Source of the DNA: Armatimonadota bacterium
Lineage (GTDB): Bacteria > Armatimonadota > UBA5829 > DSUL01
NCBI GenBank assembly: GCA_020846715.1
Contig: JADLDK010000044.1
Location: forward strand, 41,923-105,922
Reading direction: 5' to 3'
Length of the DNA stretch: 64,000 nt
Part shown: in pieces, positions 17,862-26,697 of the stretch
How positions within the stretch are numbered: position 1 is the stretch's first letter
Layout: each line of letters begins with the position of its first letter
The notes under the pieces: generated by a model
What the model was told of the DNA's origin: nothing
Databases searched by the model: none
Seen by the model: the letters and a program-made list of their open reading frames with translations, nothing else
Made by a program: the position numbers and the translations under genes

Positions 17862-18381
17862 TCCTGCCAGCATGGGAATGCAGAGTCTGCAGCGCGCGGG
17901 CGGCAAACCGGGACGCGTCCGGATCAATCTGAACCGCCCCTCGCGCCAGAGCTTGCTGGATTTTCCAGGCTACATACCGGCGGGCTGCTTCGGTCATAGA
18001 TTCAGGGACAGGAATTCCGGCCGCACGCATCTGACTGTGGGCGTACATCTCAGCTTCGTACTCTTTTCGGTGACGCGGTTTGCTGGTGTTACAGTGAAGG
18101 TGCAGATGAGCGCACTCGTGCAGAAAAATGTAGAGGGCTTTGCGCGTGCGCGGACGCGGGGCTTCCAGCGCTAGCAAGCCGTCCTTGTGCAGTGCGCGGC
18201 CAGTAAGCGCCTTTCGCCACGTCACGACTACGGCGTCTTTTGGGACGTTGTCCAGTGCGCACTGAAGGCATTTGCGGCCTGACGCGCTTCTTGCTCGTGT
18301 AAGCTCCTCCCGCAACAGCCTCCGAGCATTTCTCGTGACCCGAATGTCTCTGACGTGCTGTACACTGATTCTACTTCCCAC
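17842..18381 (-). CDS. HExxH metallopeptidase-like protein
   Basis: The middle of this 179-residue protein contains the zinc-binding sequence LHECAHLHLHC, a clear HExxH with a further histidine, and 17-20 residues later YEAEMYAHSQM, which could supply a third ligand glutamate. This resembles ImmA/IrrE-type and SprT-like small metallopeptidases, but I cannot assign it to a named family. No signal peptide is seen, so it should be cytoplasmic. I place the start at GTG 18381 because GGAGAAAGG lies just upstream; the frame is open to a GTG at 18411. It is the first gene of a run with the dehydrogenase and the anchored protein. Confidence 0.68.
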   Translation of the reverse strand: MGSRISVQHVRDIRVTRNARRLLREELTRARSASGRKCLQCALDNVPKDAVVVTWRKALTGRALHKDGLLALEAPRPRTRKALYIFLHECAHLHLHCNTSKPRHRKEYEAEMYAHSQMRAAGIPVPESMTEAARRYVAWKIQQALARGAVQIDPDASRFAARALQTLHSHAGRNDLKDR

Positions 18382-18587
18382 TAGTGCCCTTTCTCCGGAC
18401 AACACGGCCACAGACTACCTCGTGCATTTACGTCGTGTGTGGCCGTCCAGCGATACCCGCCTTCGTCTTTTGGAATCGGTCCGGTAGAAGTGTAGCGCAA
18501 TGATCCTCACTTTTCCAGTGCGGCACTGCGACGGCTGAAGAGTCAGGCAAGGAGAGCGAGGAGGGAGTACGACAGCAAAAATGGCTA

Positions 18588-18615
18588 TTGAAGGATATGG
18601 CTGTCCGGCTACTCT
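18588..18615 (+). promoter_or_regulatory. Possible promoter for the alpha-2-macroglobulin gene
   Basis: TTGAAG at 18588-18593 and TACTCT at 18610-18615 are separated by 16 bases. The match is moderate. It would give a leader of about 35 bases before the ATG at 18658. The rest of the 18412-18657 intergenic region shows nothing else I can support. Confidence 0.3.
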
Positions 18616-18657
18616 AAATAGGCACAAGGCATCTTGCATCGAGGACTGGAGACCACA

Positions 18658-21600
18658 ATGAATCAGAATAGCCGCATCTGGAAATCCGCTCTCATTCTCG
18701 CCATACTCGCGCTCTGTACTGCTGCTACAGTGTGGAGATGTCAGGCGCAACAGCCCTCCATTCGCCTGGAAACACGCGTCTTGGGACAGAATCAGTGGCT
18801 GTCCGGCAGCCTCGCAAGTGTGCGGATTCTCACGATAAATCACTACAACAACGAACCTCTCAGCGGAGTGCCAGTTTCTGTCGCCATCGCAGCGGTTGAT
18901 TCCAAAGACTTCAAACCGCTGTTCTCCGGCCGGACAAACTCACTTGGTTCCGTGGACGCTGCGTTTGGCGTTCCGGAAGCGTTGCAGGGCAGCTACCATC
19001 TTCGAGTGCAGACTCGCGCACTTGGTGAAACTGATGAAGTTATCCGCCCAGTAGAAGTCCGGCGGGAAGTCCGGGTCCTGCTGACCACAGACAAGCCGAT
19101 TTACCAGCCCGGGCAACTGATGCACATTCGCGCGCTGGCGCTGAAGATACCGTCTCTCCATCCCGCTGACAGTCAGCCGTGTACCCTGGAAGTATCAGAT
19201 GCGCGCGGCAACAAAGTCTTCAAGAAGGCTGGCCCACTGTCACACTTCGGAATCGCGTCTGCCGATTTTCAGCTGGCTTCAGAAGTCAATCAGGGCGCCT
19301 ACACGGTGCGTGCCATCGTGGAGGGAAAAACGGAAGAGAAGAAGGTCACGGTCGAGCGCTATGTCCTTCCCAAGTTCAAAGTGCGCATGGAAACTGAGCG
19401 CACCTACTACCTTCCAGGCGACCGCGTCAAAGGAACCGTCCACGCCGACTATTTCTTCGGCAAGCCGGTAGAGAATGCTAAAGTCTCTGTCAAGCTCTCT
19501 AAATTTGATGTCGGCTTCAGCGACTTCGCGGAAGTTTCGGGCACAACCGACTCTGCTGGGACTTTTACCTTTGAACAAACTCTCCCCATGGCCTTTGTCG
19601 GACAGCCGCTTGAGCAGGGCAATGCTTTCTTCAAAATCGAAACTGCCGTCACCGACGGCGCGGACCACACAGAAAAGGTAACACGGACTGTTCCGGTCGC
19701 GAAAGACCCTCTCAAGATTCTGGCTATTCCCGAAAGTGGCAATCTGGTTGCCGGCATTGAGAATATCATCTATCTTTCCGTCAGCTATCCCGACGGATCA
19801 CCTGTCAAGAAAACCGCCGTCCGTGTTCAGGCCAGGACCTCTGCGGGAAAAAGCCTTGAGCTATCCAGAGCAACCGTTGAAGTGGATGATCTGGGTATTG
19901 GCGAGATACGCCTCACGCCTGCGGACGAAGAGGTGATTCTCAAGGTCGAGGCACAGGATTCTGCAGGCCACCGCATGCAGACGCGCCAGACGTTGAGCGT
20001 CAAACAGGCCGATGAAGCCGTTCTTCTACGCACGGATAAGGCCGTGCTATCTGTTGGAGAGGCGCTCCAGATCACAGCGCTCTGCTCGCGCAGTTACGGC
20101 TATGTGTATCTGGACGTTGTCAAGGATGGACAGACTGTTCTGACGAAATCCATTGTTCTCAACCGTGGCCGCGCGACACTCTCGCTGCCGTTGACCGCGG
20201 ACAAAGCAGGAGCGATCCAACTGCGCGCGTACCGGCTCACTCGAAACGGTAATATTGTGCGTGATTCACGCACCGTTTTTGTACGCCCCGCTTCAGACCT
20301 GAAAATCGCCATCACCTCAGACGCGCGGCAGTATCTCCCAGGGAAGCCTGCAAAGTTATCTCTTTCCGTTACGGACGGCAGGGGGCGCCCGCTTGCCGCA
20401 GCCCTTGGTATCAGCATCGTGGACGAGAGCGTTTATGCGCTGCAGGAGCTTCAGCCTGGGCTGGAGCGCATCTACTTCATGCTGGAAAAGGAACTTGCCG
20501 AGCCGAAGTACGAAATCCACTCTATCACGCCTGGGGAGATAGTCGGCCCTCGCGTCCCTGACGTCAATGACAACTTGTCCGCTGAGAAACAGCAGGCGGC
20601 ACGCGTGCTCTTTGCCGCCGTTCAAAAAGAAGAGCTTGCCAACTCACACGCCTCAGCTTTCACCCTGGAAAGCAACACCTACGCGGAGAAGATTGACAAA
20701 ATCCGCGATCAACTCGCCAGACAGGCCAAAGACGACTGGAAAACAATTGCCGCAGGTGTCGCGGGATTTCAAGAAAAGCAAGGCGGAGACCTTCTTGCAC
20801 TCGGGGGGATTCACTACCTGGTACGCGAAGGACTATTGCCGCAGACTATTCTGAAGGACCAGTGGGGCAGCCCCTACGAATTCATCTCAAGTCCCTGGGG
20901 CGGCGGGTACACGAGTGGACTGGCTCTTTGGAGCAATGGTCCAGACAGGCGGAAGGGTACCGTGGACGATATCGTCGTCAGTGGATATCCAAGAGGTGGA
21001 TCACCGGAGATCGTACCGGTGACTGGTGACGTCCTGCAGATGGCGTTCAGTGACAAGGATAAATGGGACAGAGACCGAGGTTTGTTTTCTGCTGTCACGC
21101 GTAAAGCTCGCGGCGTCGGCGGATTGGACATGGTCTTTATGGATGGCGCAGCAGCAGTGGTCGAACAAGCGCCAATGCCGGTATCGGGCCCTAACTCCAT
21201 CGGCGAGGCCCCCACTGCGAGACCGGACGTGCGCATCCGCAGCTACTTCCCTGAGACGCTCTACTTCAATCCCGCTGTGATCACGGACGACAAGGGCAAA
21301 GCAGATATCCACATTGACATGGCGGACTCCATTACAACGTGGCGGCTCAGCGCAATGGCCTCGTCGTTGAATGGATTGCTGGGCTCCACTACCAGCCCGC
21401 TGAAGGTGTTCCAGGATTTCTTCATTGACATTGACCTGCCTGTAGCGCTGACGCAAAACGACGAGGCTTCCATTCCCGTTGCAGTTTACAACTATCTGCC
21501 CGGTGCGCAGAAGGTGGAGCTGGAGCTGACGCCGCAACCGTGGTTCGAACTGAGCGGCCCGGCGAAGCAGACTCTGCAGATAGCAGGCAACTCGGTCAAA

Positions 21601-23328
21601 GCTGTCCACTACCGGATTAAGGTGAAGCAGATCGGCTGGCATCAACTTACAGTGCACGCCTACGGCTCCAAGATGAACGACGCCATCCGGCGGGACATTG
21701 AGGTAACCCCGGATGGCGAACGCCAGGAAATCAGCATCAACGACCGGTTGGAGAAGAGCGTAACGCACGCGGTCACAATCCCGCAGAACGCCATTGACGG
21801 CGCAAGCAACATCCTGGTGAAAGTCTATCCGGGCGTGTTCAGCCAGATTGTCGAAGGGATGGACTCTTTGCTGCGAATGCCGACAGGCTGTTTCGAACAG
21901 ACGTCTTCAGCAACCTACCCCAACGTTCTGGTGCTGGGCTATATGCGGGATACGAAGCAGTCCACGCCTGAGATCCAGATGAAGGCCGAGCAGTACATCA
22001 ACCTGGGCTACCAGCGTCTTGTCTCCTATGAGTGCAAAGGAGGCGGATTTGAGTGGTTTGGTAATGACCCGGCGAACCTCGTACTGACGGCTTACGGGCT
22101 GCTGGAATTTGCGGACATGGCAAAGGTCTATGATGTGGACCCGGCCCTGATCACGCGAACGCAGAACTTCCTCCTCTCCAAACAGAGCCCGGACGGCAGT
22201 TTCACACCTGACAAAGGCGGAATCGCGGAGGGCGCCATCAACCGCCAGACAGATGAGTTCCGCACGACAGCGTACGTCCTGTGGGCGCTTGGCAACTCGG
22301 GCAAGTCCGGCGACGCCGTTCAGAAGGGTCTGAGTTACCTCAGCGCAAACTGGAGTAAGGTGGACGACCCGTACGCTCTGGCGCTTGCCGCAAACGCGTT
22401 TCTTGCGACTCCAGATGGCAAGAACAAGTGCATTGATCTGTGCCAGAAGCTGGCAGACCTGCACAAGAAGGACGATCGCGGAATCTTCTGGAGCACGCCA
22501 GGCAACACCGCCGTCTCCTCCACTGGCGCAACCGCGGACATCGAGACAACGGCGCTCGCGACTATAGCTCTGATGCAGACAGGGCGCTACAACGATCTGG
22601 TCAGCGGTGCGATGACGTTCCTGATCAAGTCCAAGGACTCTTACGGCACCTGGGGCAGTACGCAGGCGACGATATTCTCGCTGAAGGCGCTGATTTCATC
22701 GCTGGTTCAGCGTACGCAGGACGTCAATGCGAAGGTGACGGTTCTCATCAACGGTCACGAAGCCGAGACATTCCAACTCACGCCCGAAAATTCAGACGTA
22801 CTTCGTCAGGTGGACACGAAAAAATGGGTTGTCAAGGGTGAGAACAAAGTCGAGATCCGATTTGACGGAAGAGGCTCATCTCTGTATCAGATTGCAGGCT
22901 ACTATTACACGCCGTGGAAAGTTCGGGCGACGCAGGACAAAGAACTGATGAAGATAGACGTGAGCTTTGACCGCACGAAGCTCGACACGGATGACGTTGT
23001 AACCAGCGCAGTCAAAGTTGCGTATCTCGGTCGTGGCACGGCGAACATGATTATCGTTGACCTTGGCACACCGCCGGGCTTCGACGTTCTGGCCGAAGAC
23101 CTGGACGCGCTGGTGCGGGACCGGACTTTCCAGAAATACTCGCTTACCGGGCGGCAGATTATTGTCTATATCGAGAAGCTGGAAGCCGGAAAGCCTCTTG
23201 AGTTCAAGTACCGGATGCGAGCGAAGTTTCCCGTGAAGGCCAAAACGCCGAAATCTGAAGTGTATCAGTACTACAACCCGGACGCGCGCGCCGTAGCCGC
23301 GCCGGTGGACATGGAAGTCCGGGGCTGA
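18658..23328 (+). CDS. Bacterial alpha-2-macroglobulin with thioester and pseudopilin-like insert
   Basis: Bacterial alpha-2-macroglobulins are periplasmic traps that bind attacking proteases covalently. This 1556-residue protein has a signal peptide (ALILAILALCTAATVW), MG domains with the conserved DKPIYQPGQLMHIRALAL near residue 145, and SDARGNKVFKK. The thioester motif GCFEQ puts the reactive pair at Cys1078 and Gln1081, followed by a helical thioester domain and beta-rich receptor-like domains. Around residues 640-780, before the thioester region, there is an unusual insert with DQWGSPYEFIS and LWSNGPDRRKGTVDDI, which resembles the C-terminal part of GspG-type pseudopilins. The ATG at 18658 has GGAG eight bases upstream. 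No pbpC partner is adjacent. Confidence 0.92.
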   Translation: MNQNSRIWKSALILAILALCTAATVWRCQAQQPSIRLETRVLGQNQWLSGSLASVRILTINHYNNEPLSGVPVSVAIAAVDSKDFKPLFSGRTNSLGSVDAAFGVPEALQGSYHLRVQTRALGETDEVIRPVEVRREVRVLLTTDKPIYQPGQLMHIRALALKIPSLHPADSQPCTLEVSDARGNKVFKKAGPLSHFGIASADFQLASEVNQGAYTVRAIVEGKTEEKKVTVERYVLPKFKVRMETERTYYLPGDRVKGTVHADYFFGKPVENAKVSVKLSKFDVGFSDFAEVSGTTDSAGTFTFEQTLPMAFVGQPLEQGNAFFKIETAVTDGADHTEKVTRTVPVAKDPLKILAIPESGNLVAGIENIIYLSVSYPDGSPVKKTAVRVQARTSAGKSLELSRATVEVDDLGIGEIRLTPADEEVILKVEAQDSAGHRMQTRQTLSVKQADEAVLLRTDKAVLSVGEALQITALCSRSYGYVYLDVVKDGQTVLTKSIVLNRGRATLSLPLTADKAGAIQLRAYRLTRNGNIVRDSRTVFVRPASDLKIAITSDARQYLPGKPAKLSLSVTDGRGRPLAAALGISIVDESVYALQELQPGLERIYFMLEKELAEPKYEIHSITPGEIVGPRVPDVNDNLSAEKQQAARVLFAAVQKEELANSHASAFTLESNTYAEKIDKIRDQLARQAKDDWKTIAAGVAGFQEKQGGDLLALGGIHYLVREGLLPQTILKDQWGSPYEFISSPWGGGYTSGLALWSNGPDRRKGTVDDIVVSGYPRGGSPEIVPVTGDVLQMAFSDKDKWDRDRGLFSAVTRKARGVGGLDMVFMDGAAAVVEQAPMPVSGPNSIGEAPTARPDVRIRSYFPETLYFNPAVITDDKGKADIHIDMADSITTWRLSAMASSLNGLLGSTTSPLKVFQDFFIDIDLPVALTQNDEASIPVAVYNYLPGAQKVELELTPQPWFELSGPAKQTLQIAGNSVKAVHYRIKVKQIGWHQLTVHAYGSKMNDAIRRDIEVTPDGERQEISINDRLEKSVTHAVTIPQNAIDGASNILVKVYPGVFSQIVEGMDSLLRMPTGCFEQTSSATYPNVLVLGYMRDTKQSTPEIQMKAEQYINLGYQRLVSYECKGGGFEWFGNDPANLVLTAYGLLEFADMAKVYDVDPALITRTQNFLLSKQSPDGSFTPDKGGIAEGAINRQTDEFRTTAYVLWALGNSGKSGDAVQKGLSYLSANWSKVDDPYALALAANAFLATPDGKNKCIDLCQKLADLHKKDDRGIFWSTPGNTAVSSTGATADIETTALATIALMQTGRYNDLVSGAMTFLIKSKDSYGTWGSTQATIFSLKALISSLVQRTQDVNAKVTVLINGHEAETFQLTPENSDVLRQVDTKKWVVKGENKVEIRFDGRGSSLYQIAGYYYTPWKVRATQDKELMKIDVSFDRTKLDTDDVVTSAVKVAYLGRGTANMIIVDLGTPPGFDVLAEDLDALVRDRTFQKYSLTGRQIIVYIEKLEAGKPLEFKYRMRAKFPVKAKTPKSEVYQYYNPDARAVAAPVDMEVRG

Positions 23329-23338
23329 GATTCAGATG

Positions 23339-23383
23339 AGCGCGCCGCGCCTGAGGTATCCTCCGTTGCGGCGCGCTTCTTCC
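23339..23383 (+). terminator. Rho-independent terminator-like hairpin after the macroglobulin gene
   Basis: AGCGCGCCGC at 23339-23348 pairs perfectly with GCGGCGCGCT at 23368-23377, followed by TCTTC. The stem is strong but the T-tract is short, so efficiency is uncertain. Confidence 0.5.
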
Positions 23384-23448
23384 CGGCAAAGCGCAAATTA
23401 GCAGCGATGCCGCCCACTTTGTGAGTTTCCAGCGCCGAACAGCCATAA

Positions 23449-23477
23449 TTGACACTGGTTACGCGCAATGATAAACT
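23449..23477 (+). promoter_or_regulatory. Predicted promoter of the czc operon
   Basis: A perfect TTGACA at 23449-23454 and TAAACT at 23472-23477 with an ideal 17-base spacer. The predicted transcription start is near 23484, downstream of the ATG at 23468 and next to TTG 23483 and GTG 23486 in the same frame. I see no MerR-type palindrome in the spacer. Confidence 0.6.
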
Positions 23478-23779
23478 CATCTTTGGTGAGCACCTTACGC
23501 ATAATTCAGGTGGCGGTCGCTCTGCTGCTTCTGATCTCTATTGCAGCCGGACCCGCGCCGGGCTGCGAGGGTGACGTGAGCTCGGGTGATTCGCACTGCG
23601 TGTGCTCCGTGGTGTGTCCGTGTAGTTGCACGTTCGTCACCCACCCGCAGATTCATCTGGAACTCCCGAGCCCCAACACACGCAGTGAGACACTCGGGGA
23701 TCTGTACCACTGCGCCGACTACCCCCTCCTGTTCACGGATATCTTCCAACCTCCAAGACTTCTGCTCCAGACCTCCTGA
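23468..23779 (+). CDS. Small secreted Cys-rich protein heading the czcCBA operon
   Basis: I do not know a named family for this protein of up to 103 residues. It has an N-terminal hydrophobic signal (QVAVALLLLISIAAG), then a dense cysteine cluster CVCSVVCPCSCTF that could bind soft metals, one more Cys in LYHCADY, and the C-terminal DIFQPPRLL, which resembles the PPR-type ends of small proteins found beside czc/cus efflux genes. It is the first gene in front of czcC, 63 bases upstream. The ATG at 23468 lies upstream of the predicted transcription start, so translation may begin at GTG 23486 on a leaderless mRNA, giving 97 residues. A periplasmic metal-binding role is an inference from context. 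Confidence 0.6.
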   Translation: MINSSLVSTLRIIQVAVALLLLISIAAGPAPGCEGDVSSGDSHCVCSVVCPCSCTFVTHPQIHLELPSPNTRSETLGDLYHCADYPLLFTDIFQPPRLLLQTS

Positions 23780-23842
23780 TCAATACACCCACAGGCGCGC
23801 CGCCACACAAGGCCGGCGCATTCACAGGATTGGAGCTCTGTC

Positions 23843-25117
23843 GTGACACTTTCACGCTTCGCCACTGCGCTTGCGCTGGCAGTGGCCCTTCTTTCCACCT
23901 GCTCCGCCGCCCAGAGCGCAGACAAGCGTCTCAGTCTGGAAGAGGCGGTAAGCAAGGCCCTGGATAACAACCCGGTCGTTTCTGCTGTTCGCGCAGCCGT
24001 CGGAAGTGCGGAGTTTGGCGCGAGGTCCGCGCGTGCCCTGTCCAATCCGACGGTTCATTTTACGCCTGCGCTGACCTCCCCGGGCGGCTCGGACGAGGAG
24101 CTGAGCGTGCAGCAACCGCTTGAGATCAATGGAACGCGCTCAGCGCGATCGGCAAGTGCGCGCGCTGTCGCTGATGGCATACAGGCCGTTGGCGCAACAG
24201 AACTGTTGGATCTCGTGCTGCAAACGGAGACGGCTTACTTCGAGCTTCACAGAGCCCGTGAGCAACTGCAGCTTGCCGAGGATTTGCTCTCCATCACCGA
24301 GGAGTCTCATCGGCTCGTTGACAGGCAGGTGGAAGAGGGAGCGCGACCAGGAATTGACCGTATGCAAACGTCTCTTGAGGTCTCTCGCGCAAAGCAGCAG
24401 CTTGTGACGGCGCAAAGGCAGGAGCGCATTGCCAGCGCCACTCTGAATCTGGCGCTTGGCCAGACTCCAACCAGCCCGCTGCCTCTGCTGATTCCTCCCA
24501 CGCCGCAGTCTCCTGACACCCGGACGGAAGCGCTGGTGGCACGAGCTCTGGCGCAGCGGCCGGAAATCGCCGCGGCGCGTGCGAGGCATAGCGAGAGCCT
24601 CAGCCAGGCCAGATTGATACGCGCGGAAGGCCGTCCGGACCTCACTCCCCAATTCCGCGCAGACAGCGTAACGCGAGGCGGGTTTCAGAATGCAGGCGTT
24701 GGCATCAGCGTCAGCATTCCGATTTTCGACTACGGAAGCCGCCGCGACCGACTGAAAGAAGCGCGCGCCGAGGCAAGCGCCGAAAAAGCCAGGATCACCT
24801 CTGAAGAGAACAATGTACGCGCAGACGTCGAGCGAGCTATTGACAGATTGGACGCAGCAAGAGAAGCGCTGAAGCAGTTTCACAGCGGTGTTCTGGATCA
24901 GTCCAGGCGTCTCCTCGAAGCCAGCCGGACAGGATTTCAGCTTGGTCAGACAAATGTACTCAATCTGCTTGAAGCGCAGCGCTCATACCGGCTGATTCAA
25001 AGCGACTACATTAACGCGCTGGTGGATGGAGCCATTGCGCAAGCGGAACTCAAGCGCGCGGCGGCGGACGCTTTGCCTGTCGTGCAGGCCGTCATCCAAG
25101 GGAGAACATCACATTGA
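23843..25117 (+). CDS. czcC: CzcC-like outer-membrane efflux protein (TolC family)
   Basis: CzcC forms the outer-membrane channel of a tripartite metal efflux pump. The 424-residue protein has a signal peptide (FATALALAVALLSTCSAAQS) and two copies of the outer-membrane efflux repeat: LSLEEAVSKALDNNP at the start of the first, and LVARALAQRPEIAAARA at the start of the second. Long Ala/Glu/Arg-rich helices and the late FQLGQTNVLNLLEAQRSY are typical of the family. The start is GTG at 23843 with GGAG upstream. Its stop overlaps the TTG start of czcB by four bases. Confidence 0.92.
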   Translation: MTLSRFATALALAVALLSTCSAAQSADKRLSLEEAVSKALDNNPVVSAVRAAVGSAEFGARSARALSNPTVHFTPALTSPGGSDEELSVQQPLEINGTRSARSASARAVADGIQAVGATELLDLVLQTETAYFELHRAREQLQLAEDLLSITEESHRLVDRQVEEGARPGIDRMQTSLEVSRAKQQLVTAQRQERIASATLNLALGQTPTSPLPLLIPPTPQSPDTRTEALVARALAQRPEIAAARARHSESLSQARLIRAEGRPDLTPQFRADSVTRGGFQNAGVGISVSIPIFDYGSRRDRLKEARAEASAEKARITSEENNVRADVERAIDRLDAAREALKQFHSGVLDQSRRLLEASRTGFQLGQTNVLNLLEAQRSYRLIQSDYINALVDGAIAQAELKRAAADALPVVQAVIQGRTSH

Positions 25118-26697
25118 AGACAGCCCGATTTCAGCGATACCTTCCTCTGGTGGCGGCTTTTGCTGCCGGAATTGTGATTGCCACCTTTGCGCTTTCACGC
25201 GGTGCTGGAAAGATCGAAAAGCCGGACACCACCGCCCACCAAGACCATGACGCTGAGCACGAAGAATCCGATGTCATCCGGTTGTCCGCCGAGGCTATCA
25301 GGACGGCCGGCATTGAGATTGCGCCTGTCGGCCATCAGATGCAGCGCGAGAGCCTGAGCGTTGTGGGTACAGTTGAAGCCAATCCCTCACACACAGCGAA
25401 AATCACGCCGCCAGTCGCCGGAAAGCTCATCTCCATTTCTGCTTCCGTGGGAGATGTTGTCAAACGGGGGCAGACGCTGGCCGTTCTACAAAGCCCCGAG
25501 GTCGCCCAGGCCCATGCTTCCGTGCACGAGGCTGAGGCGGCACGGCGCGAAGCGGCTTCCTCGGTTGAAGTCGCAAAGTCCGGGCTCGAAGTCGCACGCG
25601 CCAAACTGCTGAACGCAGAACAGGCGCTGTCTCATCAAAAAGCCCTCGCCACCACCGGCGCCTTTTCGCAACCATCCATTCAGGCCTCTCAGTCCGAGTT
25701 GAATGACGCGCAATCGGAGCTGTTGCAGGCTCAGACAGAACTTCAGGCGCACGCCGCGGCTATGGAGCGCGCGGTAAAGCTCTACGCGGCGGAACTGATT
25801 TCCAAGGCGGAGCTGGAGACGGCGCAACTGGAACATCGGCAGGATCAGGCTAACGTCGAGAAAGCCAGGGCACGAGTGGCTATTGCCAGGCAAAACCTGG
25901 ACCGGGAGCAAAAAATCTATCGCGGCGATTATCTGAACAGGCAGGCGATCCAGAGCGCGGAGGCGGACGTGCGCACGTCAAGAGCAGATCTGGATCAGGC
26001 CAGAAGCGCGGTGCGCGCGGCTGAAACGGCGCTCTCTGGCGCAGCTTCGCGGCTCACTACAGCCAGAGACCATCTGCATTCGATGGAAGGCTCCGCGCAT
26101 GCTGGCGACAACGGCCGCATCGCGCTCAAGGCCCCGATAAGCGGTGTGGTTACGACGCGCCATGCGACTCTGGGAGAAGCAATCGAGAGAAGCACCGTCG
26201 CTTTTGAGGTCGAAAACCAGCGCACTGTCATGGTATATGCGCAAATCCCGGAAGGACAGATCAACCGGATCAGAAAGGGTCAGCAGGTCGCTGTGAGCGT
26301 GTCATCGTACGGTGACCGGCAATTCGCAGGCTCTGTTCAGACAATCTCAAGCAAGCTCGATGAGAAGACGCGCACTCTGCCCGTGCTGTGCATAGTCGAA
26401 AACCCGCAGGGGCTTCTCAAGCCGGAGATGTTTGCGCAGATCACGGTATTTCTGGGCTCGGGCGCTCCGTCCATTGTGCTTCCGGGCACATCTGTTTTTG
26501 AAGAAGCGGGCGCGAACTATGTCTTTGTCCAGGATAACGACGGTTTTAAGAAGCGCCAGGTGAGTCTGGGAAGAACCAGCTCACGGACGGTAGAGATTGT
26601 CTCCGGCTTAGAGGCTGGCGAGCGCGTTGTGGTCGGTGGAGTGCTGGTTCTCAAGAGCGAGCTGACCAAGGAAGATCTGAAAGGGCACGAACACTGA
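25114..26697 (+). CDS. czcB: CzcB-like membrane fusion protein
   Basis: This periplasmic adaptor links the RND pump to the outer-membrane channel. It has one N-terminal membrane segment (LVAAFAAGIVIATFALS), a short His/Asp/Glu-rich stretch (HQDHDAEHEE) that may bind metal, the lipoyl-like half motifs GKLISISASVGDVVKRGQ and LKAPISGVVTTRHATLGE, and between them a very long coiled-coil hairpin of about 190 residues. The start is a TTG whose last two bases belong to the czcC stop. The stop overlaps the first base of the czcA ATG. The three overlaps show that the pump genes are translated as a unit. Confidence 0.92.
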   Translation: MKTARFQRYLPLVAAFAAGIVIATFALSRGAGKIEKPDTTAHQDHDAEHEESDVIRLSAEAIRTAGIEIAPVGHQMQRESLSVVGTVEANPSHTAKITPPVAGKLISISASVGDVVKRGQTLAVLQSPEVAQAHASVHEAEAARREAASSVEVAKSGLEVARAKLLNAEQALSHQKALATTGAFSQPSIQASQSELNDAQSELLQAQTELQAHAAAMERAVKLYAAELISKAELETAQLEHRQDQANVEKARARVAIARQNLDREQKIYRGDYLNRQAIQSAEADVRTSRADLDQARSAVRAAETALSGAASRLTTARDHLHSMEGSAHAGDNGRIALKAPISGVVTTRHATLGEAIERSTVAFEVENQRTVMVYAQIPEGQINRIRKGQQVAVSVSSYGDRQFAGSVQTISSKLDEKTRTLPVLCIVENPQGLLKPEMFAQITVFLGSGAPSIVLPGTSVFEEAGANYVFVQDNDGFKKRQVSLGRTSSRTVEIVSGLEAGERVVVGGVLVLKSELTKEDLKGHEH

